A stretch of 64,000 nucleotides of DNA, from NCBI RefSeq assembly GCF_004011505.1, contig NZ_SAUN01000001.1, forward strand, positions 3,038,001-3,102,000, in the 5' to 3' direction. The position numbers and the translations under genes were made by a program. Origin of the DNA: Nonomuraea polychroma (GTDB lineage Bacteria > Actinomycetota > Actinomycetes > Streptosporangiales > Streptosporangiaceae). The notes beneath the pieces are model-generated. The model ran no database searches and was not told the origin of the DNA. It saw only the letters and a list, made by a program, of their open reading frames with translations. Within the stretch, counting starts at the first letter, position 1, and the number at the start of each line of letters is the position of its first letter. Shown here piece after piece: positions 8,241 through 17,267 of this stretch.

Positions 8241-10403
8241 TCAGCTGTCCAAGGTCAAGGACAGGCGCCGCGCCAGGCCCGTGTTGCGGCGGTGGCCGAT
8301 CCGGTGGACCGCCAGCTCCAGCGCCTCCCGCTGCCCCACCAGCACCACCCACGCCTTGGCCCGGGTCACCAGCGTGTAGAGGAGCTTGCGGCGCAGCATG
8401 ATCCCGCCGGACTCGGCGACGATCGGCGCGACCACGAACGGGTATTCGCTGCCCTGCGACCGGTGCACGCTGATCGCGTACGCGTGGGTCAGGTCGTCGA
8501 GCTCGTCGAACCCGTACTGGACGCTCTCCCCGTCGTCCGTCCTGATGGTGATCGTGCGCTCCGCCGGCACCACGTCCGTGACCGTCCCGGTCTCCCCGTT
8601 GAAGACGCCCTTGTCGTAGTTGTTACGGATCGGCATGACCCGGTCGCCCACCCGGAACACGGTCGCCCCCGACCAGTGCTCCGGTTTGTCGTCGGCGGCC
8701 GGGTTGAGCTGGTCCTGGATCAGCCGCCCGAGCGCGGTGGCGCCCGTCTCGCCCTTGCGCATCGGGCACAGCACCTGCACCTGGGCGGGCTCGACGCCCT
8801 GCTTGCGCGGGATGGCGACCATGGCCAGGTGGGCGACCCGCCGGGCGACCTGCTCGGGATCGTCCAGCTCCTCGAACCAGAACCCGCCCCGGCCCGGCGT
8901 TTCCGGCATGCGACCGGCGCGGATGCGGTAGGCGGCGTCGATGATGCCGCTGCCGCCCGACTGGCGGAACACGTGAGTGAGCTGGACCCGCGGGATATCC
9001 GGCACCCGCAGCAGATCGGCCAGCACGTCGCCGGGCCCGATGCTGGGCAGCTGGTCGCTGTCGCCGATGAGCAGCAGGTGGCTGCCGCTCGGGACCGCGG
9101 CGGTGAGCCGGGTGGCCAGGTGCAGGTCGAGCATGGACGCCTCGTCGACCACGATCAGGTCGGCCTGCGACGGCCGCTCGTCGAACAGCGTCTCCGGCTC
9201 GGGCTCCGGTTGCTGGGCGAGCATGCGGTGCACGGTCATCGCCGGCAACCCGGTCAGCTCGGACAGGCGTTTGGCCGCCTTGCCGGTGGGGGCGGTGAGC
9301 GTGACCGTGCCGCCCGCGGCCCTGACGGTGGTCGCGATGGCCTTCACGGTGTGGCTCTTGCCGCACCCGGGGCCGCCGGTGATGATCGAGAGGGTGCTGG
9401 TCAGGGCCATGGTGACGGCCGCGCGCTGATCGTCATGCAGCCCGGGGTCCTCGCGGAACGACCGCAGCGGCAGCGTCGAGCGGGCCTGCGCGATCCTGGT
9501 CAGCTGGGCCGCGAGCGCGTTTTCCCGGGCGTGCACGTGCTTGGCGTAGGCCACCATCTGCCCCGGCTGGTCCGGCGAGGTCTCGACGACCAGCCGGCGG
9601 TCGGCGACGAGCGCGTCCAGCATCGGCCGCACCAGGTCCTGGTCCTGCTCGATCAGCTCCGCGGTCTCCCTGACCAGGGCCGGGACGGGAAGATAGCAGT
9701 GGCCGTCGCGGCTGCCGGCCGCCTCCAGCCGGTCGAGCAGCGCCGCCTTGACCCGCTGCGGGCTGCGCTCGGGCACCCCCGACTGCAGCGCGATCCGGTC
9801 GGCGATGCGGAAGGCGATGCCTCTGACCCGCCCGATCAGCCGGTACGGGTCCGTGGCGAGCACCTCGTCGGCGTCCTGCCCGAACGCCTGGTAGATCTTG
9901 GCCGCGAGCAGCGGGCTGACCCCGAGCCCCTGCAACGTCACCATCAGCGCGGCGATCGCCTTCTGCTCCCGCCACGCCTCGACGATCTGCGCCTGCCGCA
10001 GCGGCCCGATGTTGACGACCTCGGTGAGCCGCTCCGGCTCGGTGTCGATGACCTTGAGCGTGGCCTCGCCGAAGTGGTCGACGATCGCGTACGCCAGCCG
10101 CGGCCCGATCCCCCTGACCAGCCCCGACCCCAGGTAGATGCGGATGGCCCGCACCGACGACGGCGTCACCCGCTCGCACCCGGTGACCGCGAACCGCCGG
10201 CCGTGGCGCGGATGCGTGCTCCAGTCGCCGAAGATCCGCAGCGTCTCGCCCGGCTGCACCCCGGCCAGCGCCCGCCCCGTGGCCACGAAGTCGGGCACGC
10301 CGTCGGCGCTCATGCGCGCGACGGTGTATTCGTCCTCCCGGACGTAGACGAGCTGCTCGACCGAGGCCTCCACACCAGAGATCAAACCACTCGCCACTGA
10401 CAA
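8241..10403 (-). CDS. recD2: RecD2-like ATP-dependent DNA helicase (SF1B)
   Basis: A 720-residue RecD/TraA-family helicase. The N-terminal half holds an OB-like region and helix-hairpin-helix motifs (LVRGIGPRLAYAIVDHFGE at about 95-113, VNIGPLRQAQIV at 130-141). The motor half has Walker A GGPGCGKS (343-350), Walker B VVDEASML (418-425), motif III GDSDQLPS and the motif near VHRSQGSEYP. RecD2 is a 5'-3' helicase acting without RecBC. It lies 6 bases downstream of the erythromycin-esterase gene and 20 bases upstream of the ARH gene, so it is inside one operon. Confidence 0.93.
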   Translation of the reverse strand: MSVASGLISGVEASVEQLVYVREDEYTVARMSADGVPDFVATGRALAGVQPGETLRIFGDWSTHPRHGRRFAVTGCERVTPSSVRAIRIYLGSGLVRGIGPRLAYAIVDHFGEATLKVIDTEPERLTEVVNIGPLRQAQIVEAWREQKAIAALMVTLQGLGVSPLLAAKIYQAFGQDADEVLATDPYRLIGRVRGIAFRIADRIALQSGVPERSPQRVKAALLDRLEAAGSRDGHCYLPVPALVRETAELIEQDQDLVRPMLDALVADRRLVVETSPDQPGQMVAYAKHVHARENALAAQLTRIAQARSTLPLRSFREDPGLHDDQRAAVTMALTSTLSIITGGPGCGKSHTVKAIATTVRAAGGTVTLTAPTGKAAKRLSELTGLPAMTVHRMLAQQPEPEPETLFDERPSQADLIVVDEASMLDLHLATRLTAAVPSGSHLLLIGDSDQLPSIGPGDVLADLLRVPDIPRVQLTHVFRQSGGSGIIDAAYRIRAGRMPETPGRGGFWFEELDDPEQVARRVAHLAMVAIPRKQGVEPAQVQVLCPMRKGETGATALGRLIQDQLNPAADDKPEHWSGATVFRVGDRVMPIRNNYDKGVFNGETGTVTDVVPAERTITIRTDDGESVQYGFDELDDLTHAYAISVHRSQGSEYPFVVAPIVAESGGIMLRRKLLYTLVTRAKAWVVLVGQREALELAVHRIGHRRNTGLARRLSLTLDS

Positions 10404-10409
10404 TCGGCT

Positions 10410-11666
10410 TCACACCGCCGACGGGTACGTCTCCGGCTCGACGTCGCCCCACGGCTCGCCGTGCAGCGGATGCAGCGCCTTGGTGTGCTCCAGCCAGATG
10501 AACGCGTCGTAGCGGCGGCCCACGACCGTCGGCACATAGTTGCCCCAGCGCTCCCGCTCCGGGTGGTAGACGACGCCGATCGCCCGGTGCCCCATGGGCT
10601 CGTCGTACCACATGGGCCGGTCGCCGGGCGGCACGACGAACAGCGCCCGCCCGCCGGGCAGGTCCGCCTCGTGCAGCAGCGCCTCCAGGGACGCCGGCCG
10701 GGCGGGAGGCACCGGCATGACGTGGTGCTGCGTGGCCCACCGCTTCGCGGCCACCACCGAACCCCGATGGCTGCCGAAGCCGACGAGCACGGCGGCGTCG
10801 CCGTGCCGCTCGCGGGCGAGCTGTCCGAGGTTGGTCATCCCGGCCGCCGCCATGTCGGTGGCGCGGGCGTCGCCGACGTGCGTGTTGTGCGCCCACACGA
10901 TCCCCTTGGGCCCGCGCATGCTCGCCAGCCTGTCCAGGGTGTCGGCCATGTGCACGTCCCTGACGTTCCAGGAGTCGGGCCCGCCGCGCACCATGGCGCG
11001 GTAGTACCGCTCGGCGCCGGCCACGATCTCGGCGTTCTGCCGCACGCCGAGGTCTTCGGGCGCCGTCCTGCGCACCGCGGCGAGCAGGTTCACGACCTCG
11101 TCCTCGCAGGTGTCCGGCACCAGGCGGGTGGCCAGGCCGTACTGCTGCGGGTCGTGCCCATAGGACTCGAAGCAGTGCAGGGCGTCCGTGACCGCCTCCA
11201 TCTGCTCGGGCAGGTGGGCGGCGGCGTAGCGGCGCACGGCGCGCAGCGAGTCCCACAGGCTGTAGACGTCCAGCCCGTAGAAGCCGCAGCGCTCGGCGGG
11301 CGGCAGCTTGGCGTTCCAGAGCCGCAGCCAGCGGCAGAAGTCCACGACCTCCTCGTTGGCCCACATGAACGTCGGCCAGCGCTCGAAGGAGTACAGGGCC
11401 TGGAACGGATCGGTGTCGCCGGTGACGGCCTGGTTGACCCGTTCGCAGTCGGGCCAGTCGCCTTCGACTCCGACGAAGGTGAACCCCTTCTCCTCGATCA
11501 GCCGGCGGGTCAGGTCGGACCGCCAGACGTAGAAGTCGTGCGTGCCGTGGCTGGCCTCGCCGATGAGTACGAACCGGGCGTCGCCGACGCGTTCGAGCAG
11601 CGGGTCGAGGTCGTCGGCCGTGATCAGCGGCAGAGCGGAGCGCCGCACCTCGTCAATGGTCGTCAT
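10410..11666 (-). CDS. Erythromycin-esterase family protein
   Basis: A 418-residue Ere-like protein. It has the family's two active-site regions: GEASHGTHDFY (about 38-48), whose His is the presumed base, and EGDWPDCERVNQ (about 68-79), plus a conserved AHNTHVGDA (about 260). Ere proteins hydrolyse the macrolactone ester, but most chromosomal homologues have no proven macrolide activity, so resistance is only possible. The ATG at 11666 is preceded by GGAGGAGGA and overlaps the ackA stop by 4 bases. Its position between ackA and a helicase gives no clue to substrate. Confidence 0.9.
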   Translation of the reverse strand: MTTIDEVRRSALPLITADDLDPLLERVGDARFVLIGEASHGTHDFYVWRSDLTRRLIEEKGFTFVGVEGDWPDCERVNQAVTGDTDPFQALYSFERWPTFMWANEEVVDFCRWLRLWNAKLPPAERCGFYGLDVYSLWDSLRAVRRYAAAHLPEQMEAVTDALHCFESYGHDPQQYGLATRLVPDTCEDEVVNLLAAVRRTAPEDLGVRQNAEIVAGAERYYRAMVRGGPDSWNVRDVHMADTLDRLASMRGPKGIVWAHNTHVGDARATDMAAAGMTNLGQLARERHGDAAVLVGFGSHRGSVVAAKRWATQHHVMPVPPARPASLEALLHEADLPGGRALFVVPPGDRPMWYDEPMGHRAIGVVYHPERERWGNYVPTVVGRRYDAFIWLEHTKALHPLHGEPWGDVEPETYPSAV

Positions 11667-12808
11667 TCCTCCTCCTCCGCGAGCACTTGGAGGCATTCAC
11701 GGGCGAGCTGGAGCTCCTCCCGTACCTGGACCACCATGATCGGGACGGCGGCGTCGTATGCGCTGACCGGGCCGTCCTCGTGGCGGTTGCCGCTGACGGG
11801 AGGCCGCACACCGAGCAGCCCGAGCCGGTCGCACACGGCCTCGCGCACCTCGGGCTGGTCCCAGCCGATCTCCCCGGTGAACACCAGCGCGTCGATCCGC
11901 GTCAGCGATGTGGCCACGGCGGCGATCTCCCTGCTCACCCGATGGGCGAACACGCTCAGCGCCAGTGCGGCCGCCTCGTCGCCGTCCCGTTCGGCGGCGA
12001 CCAGCTCCCGGGTGTCCCCCGACCGCCCGTCCGACAGCCCCAGCAGCCCGGAACGCCGCTCCAGCCCCTCGCTGAGCTCGTCCACCGACAGGTGGCCCTC
12101 GGACAGCAACCACAGCAGCATGCCGGGGTCCACGCTGCCCGAGCGTTTGCTCATCGGCACGCCCTCCAGTGGCGTGAATCCCATCGACGTGTCCAGGCTG
12201 CGCCCGCCGGAGACCGCGCACACCGAGCAGCCGCCGCCCAGGTGCGCCAGCACCAGCTCCAGCTCCGCCATCGGCCGGCCGAGCAACTCGGCCACCCGGT
12301 CGGCGGCCCACGCGTAGGACAGGCCGTGGAAACCGTAACGACGCAGGCCGTGCCGCTCGCGCCACTCCCGCGGCAGGGGGTACGTCGCAGCCGCCGCCGG
12401 CAGGCCGGCGTGGAAGGCGGTGTCGGGGCACAGCACGTGCGGCACGGCAGGCAGCTCCTCGCGGGCCGCCGCCAGCAGCGCCAGCGACGGCGGCAGGTGC
12501 AGCGGAGCCAGGCTCGTCACCTCGCCCAGCGCCGCCACGGTCTCGTCGTCGGCCACCGTCGGGGTACGGACGACGTCGCCGCCGTGCACCAGCCGGTGCG
12601 CCACCGCCCTGATGTCGCGGTCGAAATGCCCGCCGAGGAACGTCGCCACCTCGTCCCTGGCCGTGCCGGGATCGGCGGCGTGCTCGGCGTGCGCGCTGTC
12701 CAGGACGCTCTCGCCCTGCACCAGATCGAGGCGGAGGCTCGATGAACCGGCGTTGACGGTCAGTATCGCCGCCGACTCGGCCGCCAGCTCATCGATGGGC
12801 CCGCTCAT
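11663..12808 (-). CDS. ackA: Acetate/propionate kinase family protein
   Basis: A 381-residue ASKHA kinase. It has the acetate kinase blocks VNAGSSSLRLD (18-28), HRLVHGG (about 91), DTAFH (about 148), RRYGFHGLSY (about 173), AHLGGGCSVCAV and SLDTSMGFTPLEGVPMSKRS, plus the metal-binding Glu in REELQLAR near the C-terminus. It interconverts acetyl phosphate/ADP and acetate/ATP. Departures from typical AckA are HLGGGC for HLGNGG and EIGWDQ for GIGENS, so substrate preference may differ. No phosphotransacetylase gene is adjacent. It heads the ackA-ere-recD-arh operon. Confidence 0.88.
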   Translation of the reverse strand: MSGPIDELAAESAAILTVNAGSSSLRLDLVQGESVLDSAHAEHAADPGTARDEVATFLGGHFDRDIRAVAHRLVHGGDVVRTPTVADDETVAALGEVTSLAPLHLPPSLALLAAAREELPAVPHVLCPDTAFHAGLPAAAATYPLPREWRERHGLRRYGFHGLSYAWAADRVAELLGRPMAELELVLAHLGGGCSVCAVSGGRSLDTSMGFTPLEGVPMSKRSGSVDPGMLLWLLSEGHLSVDELSEGLERRSGLLGLSDGRSGDTRELVAAERDGDEAAALALSVFAHRVSREIAAVATSLTRIDALVFTGEIGWDQPEVREAVCDRLGLLGVRPPVSGNRHEDGPVSAYDAAVPIMVVQVREELQLARECLQVLAEEEE

Positions 12809-12929
12809 GCGGCTCGGCTACCCGTCACCGCTCCGGCAAAACGAACGTGACATATAGGGATTAATGGGTCGATCTGGCTTTACCGCGCTCGGAGGTTGTC
12901 CCGCGGAGAGGCCGGGTAGGCGAAGCGCC

Positions 12930-13418
12930 ATGAACATCACCCTTCAGGTCAACGGTGTCCCGCGCGCGGTGGACGTGGATCCCCGGATATCGCTGCTCGA
13001 CCTGCTGCGCGAACGGCTGGGCCTGATCGGCGCCAAGAAAGGGTGCGACCACGGCCAGTGCGGCGCCTGCACGGTGCTGATCGACGGGCGGCGGGCCAAC
13101 GCCTGCCTCGCCCTCGCGGTCGCGGTGGACGGCTCCGAGATCACCACCGTCGAGGGTCTGGCCGACGGGGAGCGGCTGCATCCGCTGCAGGAGGCGTTCA
13201 TCGAGCACGACGCGTTCCAGTGCGGCTACTGCACGCCGGGACAGCTCTGCTCGGCGGCCGGCATGCTCGGGGAGCCCGGGCCGAGCGCCGTCACCGAGGA
13301 CGTCCTCGTCGACCCCGACCTGACCCCGTCGGAGATCAGGGAGCGGATGAGCGGCAACCTGTGCCGGTGCGGCGCGTACGTCAACATCGTCAGCGCGATA
13401 GCCGAGGTGGCGCGGTGA
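12930..13418 (+). CDS. paoA: Aldehyde oxidoreductase 2Fe-2S subunit (PaoA/YagT-like)
   Basis: A 162-residue iron-sulfur subunit of a xanthine-dehydrogenase-family enzyme. A plant-ferredoxin [2Fe-2S] domain (GCDHGQCGACTVL, about 38-50) is followed by the helical [2Fe-2S] domain (CGYCTPGQ, about 98, and CRCGAY, about 149). It passes electrons from the molybdenum cofactor to FAD. There is no Tat signal, unlike E. coli PaoA, so this complex is likely cytoplasmic. The ATG at 12930 follows AGGCGAAGC. It overlaps the next gene by 4 bases and heads a paoABC operon. Confidence 0.93.
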   Translation: MNITLQVNGVPRAVDVDPRISLLDLLRERLGLIGAKKGCDHGQCGACTVLIDGRRANACLALAVAVDGSEITTVEGLADGERLHPLQEAFIEHDAFQCGYCTPGQLCSAAGMLGEPGPSAVTEDVLVDPDLTPSEIRERMSGNLCRCGAYVNIVSAIAEVAR

Positions 13419-14386
13419 AGACCTTCGACTACGACCGCGCCGCCAGCCCGTCGGACGCGGTGCGCCGGTGCGGCCCGGGCGCCATGTACCTGGGCGGCGG
13501 CACCAACCTGGTCGACCTCATGCGCCTCGGCGTGGCCGAGCCCGACCGCCTCGTCGACGTCAGCCGCCTGCCGCTCGGCACCATCGAGCAGGTCCGCGAC
13601 CGGCTGAGGATCGGCGCCGCGGTACGCAACAGCGACCTGGCCGCCGACCCGCTCGTCCGCGCCCGTTACCCGATGCTCGCCCGCTCGGTCCTCAGCGGCG
13701 CCTCCGGCCAGGTGCGCAACATGGCGACGGTGGCCGGCAACCTGCTGCAACGCACCCGCTGCGCGTACTTCCAGGACGTGAGCAGGCCGTGCAACAAACG
13801 CCGGCCCGGCTCCGGCTGCCCCGCCATCGAGGGCGACCACGCGAACCTGGCCGTGCTCGGGCACTCGGACGCCTGCGTGGCCACCCACCCCTCCGACATG
13901 GCGGTCGCGCTGGCCGCGCTGGACGCCGAGGTCCACGTCACCGGCCCAGGCGGCGACCGGATCATCCCGATGCCCGGCCTGCATCGCCTGCCCGGTGACG
14001 AGCCCGAGCGGGACACCGTCCTGGAGCCCGGCGACCTGATCACCGCCGTCGAGCTGCCCGCGCCGCCGCCCGGCGCCTCGGCCTACCGCAAGGTACGCGA
14101 GCGCGCGTCGTTCGCCTTCGCCCTCGTGTCGATCGCCGCCGTGCTCGACGTCGGCCCCGACAGGGCCGTCGCCGGCTGCCGCATCGCGCTCGGCGGCGTC
14201 GCCCACGCGCCCTGGCGGGCCGAGCGCGCCGAACAGGCGATCATCGGCGGCCCGGCGACCGGCGAGGCGTTCCTGGCCGCCGCCGAGGCCGAGATGGAGC
14301 AGGCCCGCCCGCTGCCGCGCAACGCCTTCAAGGTCCCGCTGGCGCGCAACCTGATCGTCAGCACGCTCCAGGAGCTCGCGCCGTGA
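13415..14386 (+). CDS. paoB: Aldehyde oxidoreductase FAD subunit (PaoB/YagS-like)
   Basis: A 323-residue FAD-binding subunit (CO-dehydrogenase flavoprotein fold). The FAD motifs are YLGGGTNLVDLMRLG (about 25-39) and ATVAGNLLQ (about 105). It carries the extra cysteine block typical of PaoB (RCAYFQDVSRPCNKR, GSGCPAIEG and SDACVATHPSD), which in E. coli PaoB binds an additional [4Fe-4S] cluster. This points to the PaoABC subgroup rather than plain xanthine dehydrogenase. The GTG start at 13415 overlaps the paoA stop and its own stop overlaps paoC. Confidence 0.93.
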   Translation: MKTFDYDRAASPSDAVRRCGPGAMYLGGGTNLVDLMRLGVAEPDRLVDVSRLPLGTIEQVRDRLRIGAAVRNSDLAADPLVRARYPMLARSVLSGASGQVRNMATVAGNLLQRTRCAYFQDVSRPCNKRRPGSGCPAIEGDHANLAVLGHSDACVATHPSDMAVALAALDAEVHVTGPGGDRIIPMPGLHRLPGDEPERDTVLEPGDLITAVELPAPPPGASAYRKVRERASFAFALVSIAAVLDVGPDRAVAGCRIALGGVAHAPWRAERAEQAIIGGPATGEAFLAAAEAEMEQARPLPRNAFKVPLARNLIVSTLQELAP

Positions 14387-16413
14387 CCCGCGTCGAAGGC
14401 CGCGTCAAGGTCACCGGACTGGCCACGTACGCCGCCGAATACCCCGTCGAGGGCGTCACCTACGCCTACCCCGTGCAGTCGCACATCGCGAAGGGCCGCG
14501 TCACCCGCGTGGACACGAGCCGGGCCCTCGACATGCCCGGCGTGCTGGGCGTGCTGTCCATCGAGGACCCGCCCGAGCTGGCCGAGGACGCCGACGCCGA
14601 GCTGGCCCTGTTCCAGAGCCGCGACGTGGCCTACCGCGGCCAGCTGATCGCGGCCGCCGTCGCCGACACCTACGAGAACGCCCGCGCGGCCGCCGACGCC
14701 GTGCGCGTCTCCTATGAGCCCGCCGACCACGACGTCAGCCTGCGCGCCGACCACCCCGGCCTCTACCGGCCGGAGGTCGTCAACCCGAACTACCCGGCGG
14801 ACACCGAGCAGGGCGACGTCGAGGCGGGTCTGGCCGAGGCCGCGACCACCGTCGACGTGACCTACACGACCCCGGTCCTGCACAACAACCCGATGGAGCC
14901 GCACGCCGCGCTCGCCGTGTGGGCCGGCGACGGCAGGCTGCTGGTCTACGACTCGGCGCAGGGCGCGTCCCTCGACCGGGACACCATCGCCAAGACGCTC
15001 AGCCTGCCGCCGAACCGCGTCCGCGTCGTCTCCCGGCACGTCGGCGGCGGGTTCGGCAGCAAGGGCACCACCCGGCCGCACGCCGTGCTCGCCGCGCTGG
15101 CCGCCAGGGCCGTGGGCCGGCCGGTCAAGGTGGCGCTGACCAGGCAGCAGATGTTCGACGTCACCGGCTACCGCACGCCCACGATCCAGCGGCTGCGCCT
15201 CGGCGCGGACGCCGACGGGCGGCTGACCGCGCTGGAGCACGTCGCGTACGAGCAGAGCTCCACGCTCGTGGAGTTCGCTGAGCAGACCGCGACCCCCGCC
15301 CGGGTCATGTACGCCGCGCCCGCCCTGCGCACCGCGCACCGGCTGGTCCGGCTGGACGTGGCCACCCCGTCGTGGATGCGCGCCCCGGGCGAGTGCCCCG
15401 GCATGTACGCGCTCGAATCCGCCATGGACGAGCTGGCCTATGCCGCCGGCCTCGACCCCGTCGAGCTGCGGATCCGCAACGAGCCGCAGACCGAGCCGGA
15501 GAGCGGCCTGCCGTTCAGCTCCCGCAACCTGGTCGCCTGCCTGCGGGAGGGCGCCCGGCGCTTCGGCTGGGACCGCCGCGACCCTGCGCCGGGCGTCCGG
15601 CGGGAGGGGGAGTGGCTGGTCGGCACCGGGGTGGCGGCCTCCACCTACCCGGCCAGGCGCGTCCCGTCGAAGGCCGTGGCGTGCGTACGGAATGGCGACT
15701 TCCTCGTCCAGGTGGCCGCCACCGACATCGGCACCGGCGCGCGTACCGCGCTGACCAGGATCGCCGCCGACACGCTCGGCGTCGCCCCGGACCGGGTGCA
15801 CGTGGAGCTGGGCGACAGCGACCTGCCTGACGCGCCGGTCGCCGGCGGCTCGATGGGCCTGGCCTCGTGGGGGTCGGCCGTCGTCGGCGCCTGCGAGGAG
15901 CTGATGAAGAACGGCACGGAGGGCCGCGCCGACACCACCGGGGAGATCGCGACCGACACGCGGCTGGCCAGGCACGCCTTCGGCGCCCAGTTCGCCGAGG
16001 TCCGCGTCAGCGCGGTGACCGGCGAGGTACGCGTCTCGCGCCTGCTCGGCGTGTTCGCCGCCGGGCACATCGTGGACGCCACGCTCGCGAGGTCGCAGTT
16101 CATCGGCGGCATGACGATGGGCCTCGGCATGGCGCTGATGGAGGAGACCCACACCGACGAGGAGTTCGGCGGTTTCCTCCGGCGCGACCTGGCGCAGTAC
16201 CACGTCCCGGCCTGCGCCGACGTCCAGCACATCGAGGCGATGTGGCTGGAGGAGCAGGACGAGCGGCTCAATCCCATGGGCAGCAAGGGCATCGGCGAGA
16301 TCGGCATCGTCGGCACCGCGGCCGCCATCGGCAACGCCGTGCACCACGCCACCGGCCACCGGGTCCGCGACCTCCCGATCACCCCGGCAAAGATCCTCAT
16401 GCCGAGGTTTTGA
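14383..16413 (+). CDS. paoC: Aldehyde oxidoreductase molybdopterin subunit (PaoC/YagR-like)
   Basis: A 676-residue catalytic subunit. The Moco-binding and active-site motifs are present: NPMEPHAA (about 168), HVGGGFGSKG (about 218), the Arg in MRAPGECPGMYALE (about 332) and the general-base Glu in MGSKGIGEIGIVG near residue 640. The family oxidises aldehydes to acids with water as oxygen donor. It is about 55 residues shorter than E. coli PaoC, with a reduced N-terminus and a shortened loop after GSAVVGACEEL (about 510). The start is GTG at 14383, overlapping paoB. Maturation needs an XdhC/PaoD-type factor; an XdhC-like gene occurs far away at 42.0 kb. Confidence 0.93.
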   Translation: MTRVEGRVKVTGLATYAAEYPVEGVTYAYPVQSHIAKGRVTRVDTSRALDMPGVLGVLSIEDPPELAEDADAELALFQSRDVAYRGQLIAAAVADTYENARAAADAVRVSYEPADHDVSLRADHPGLYRPEVVNPNYPADTEQGDVEAGLAEAATTVDVTYTTPVLHNNPMEPHAALAVWAGDGRLLVYDSAQGASLDRDTIAKTLSLPPNRVRVVSRHVGGGFGSKGTTRPHAVLAALAARAVGRPVKVALTRQQMFDVTGYRTPTIQRLRLGADADGRLTALEHVAYEQSSTLVEFAEQTATPARVMYAAPALRTAHRLVRLDVATPSWMRAPGECPGMYALESAMDELAYAAGLDPVELRIRNEPQTEPESGLPFSSRNLVACLREGARRFGWDRRDPAPGVRREGEWLVGTGVAASTYPARRVPSKAVACVRNGDFLVQVAATDIGTGARTALTRIAADTLGVAPDRVHVELGDSDLPDAPVAGGSMGLASWGSAVVGACEELMKNGTEGRADTTGEIATDTRLARHAFGAQFAEVRVSAVTGEVRVSRLLGVFAAGHIVDATLARSQFIGGMTMGLGMALMEETHTDEEFGGFLRRDLAQYHVPACADVQHIEAMWLEEQDERLNPMGSKGIGEIGIVGTAAAIGNAVHHATGHRVRDLPITPAKILMPRF

Positions 16414-16464
16414 CCCGGCTTGGGGAGGAAGGAGAGGTCTCTCGTGTAACGGACGGGAGGCCGC

Positions 16465-16992
16465 GTGAAACAGGAGTCGCAGCAGGAGCGGGCGGACCGC
16501 AACTTCGTGGAGCTGCTGCAGGGCGCGCGCGTCGCGGTGACGGGCGTGCAGGTCCTGTTCGCCTTCCTCCTGACCGTGCCCTTCTCGCCGGGCTTCGCCC
16601 AGCTGAGCCTGGCCGACCGGTGGTTGTTCTACGTGGCGCTGGTCAGCGCCGCCGTCGCGTCGATCTGCTACATCGCGCCGACCGCGCAGCACCGGGTGCT
16701 GTTCCGGCAGGGCCGCAAGGAGACGCTGGTACGCCGCTCCAACCTCTACGGCATCCTGGGCGCGCTCGCGCTGGCGGTGTCGATGACCACGGCCACCATG
16801 CTCGTGATCGACTACCTCTTCGGCCCCACGCTGGCCTGGGGGACCGCGGCGGTCATCGCCGTGCTGGCCCTGTGGACGTGGTTCGGCCAGCCGGCGCTGA
16901 ACCGCTCCGACGATCAGGATTCCTCCGGCGGCACCGCCGTGCCGTCCCCGTCCTCGGGCGGCGAAGCGGTGTCGTCGTCCCGGGACGACTGA
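16465..16992 (+). CDS. DUF6328 family membrane protein
   Basis: A 175-residue membrane protein with about four hydrophobic segments (residues 24-45, 55-72, 95-120, 125-143), an N-terminal cytoplasmic ELLQGARVAVTGVQ motif and a charged Ser/Asp-rich tail. The pattern matches the actinobacterial DUF6328 family, whose function is unknown. The GTG at 16465 follows GGGAGG. The last 79 bases overlap the end of the convergent mrpG gene, so both C-terminal tails are encoded on opposite strands of the same DNA. Confidence 0.8.
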   Translation: MKQESQQERADRNFVELLQGARVAVTGVQVLFAFLLTVPFSPGFAQLSLADRWLFYVALVSAAVASICYIAPTAQHRVLFRQGRKETLVRRSNLYGILGALALAVSMTTATMLVIDYLFGPTLAWGTAAVIAVLALWTWFGQPALNRSDDQDSSGGTAVPSPSSGGEAVSSSRDD

Positions 16993-17267
16993 CGTGCGTA
17001 GGCGCCCCGCGCCACCATGTACGCCGCCACCGCCACAGTGATCACCTGAGCGGCCGCCACCAGCAGCAGCGGCCCCGCGGTCGCCCACTCAGGCCGGTGC
17101 AGCCACATCGCGAGCAGCACCAGCAGCACCCCGGCCACCTGCGGCTTCGTGCCCGCGTGCATGCGGTCCAGCGTGGTGCGGAACCGCACGAGCCCGGCCC
17201 CGGCCGACAGCGCCAGTGCCGCGCCGAGCAGCAGGCAGGCGGAGGCCGCCACGTCGAGCGCGCTCAC
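16914..17267 (-). CDS. mrpG: Cation:proton antiporter subunit G (MrpG/MnhG)
   Basis: A 117-residue MrpG with three membrane helices and the family core LVRFRTTLDRMHAGTKPQVAG (split in the sequence at residues about 24-44), plus an acidic tail. It is a small accessory subunit of the multi-subunit Na+(K+)/H+ antiporter. The GTG start at 17267 overlaps the mrpF stop by 4 bases. It is the last gene of the mrp operon, and its tail overlaps the convergent DUF6328 gene. Confidence 0.92.
   Translation of the reverse strand: MSALDVAASACLLLGAALALSAGAGLVRFRTTLDRMHAGTKPQVAGVLLVLLAMWLHRPEWATAGPLLLVAAAQVITVAVAAYMVARGAYARQSSRDDDTASPPEDGDGTAVPPEES

Noticed and set aside
7779..10400. An 873-codon plus-strand open frame opposite the RecD-like helicase
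   Set aside because: Antisense shadow of the helicase and ARH genes; arginine/proline-rich sequence without recognisable domains.
10410..11666. Calling the Ere homologue a macrolide-resistance gene
   Set aside because: The active-site regions are present, but many chromosomal homologues have no shown macrolide activity and nothing nearby supports a resistance role.
14083..17088. A 1001-codon minus-strand open frame opposite paoC
   Set aside because: Shadow of the molybdopterin subunit, whose motifs are intact on the plus strand; the minus frame is repetitive Gly/Arg/His/Asp sequence.
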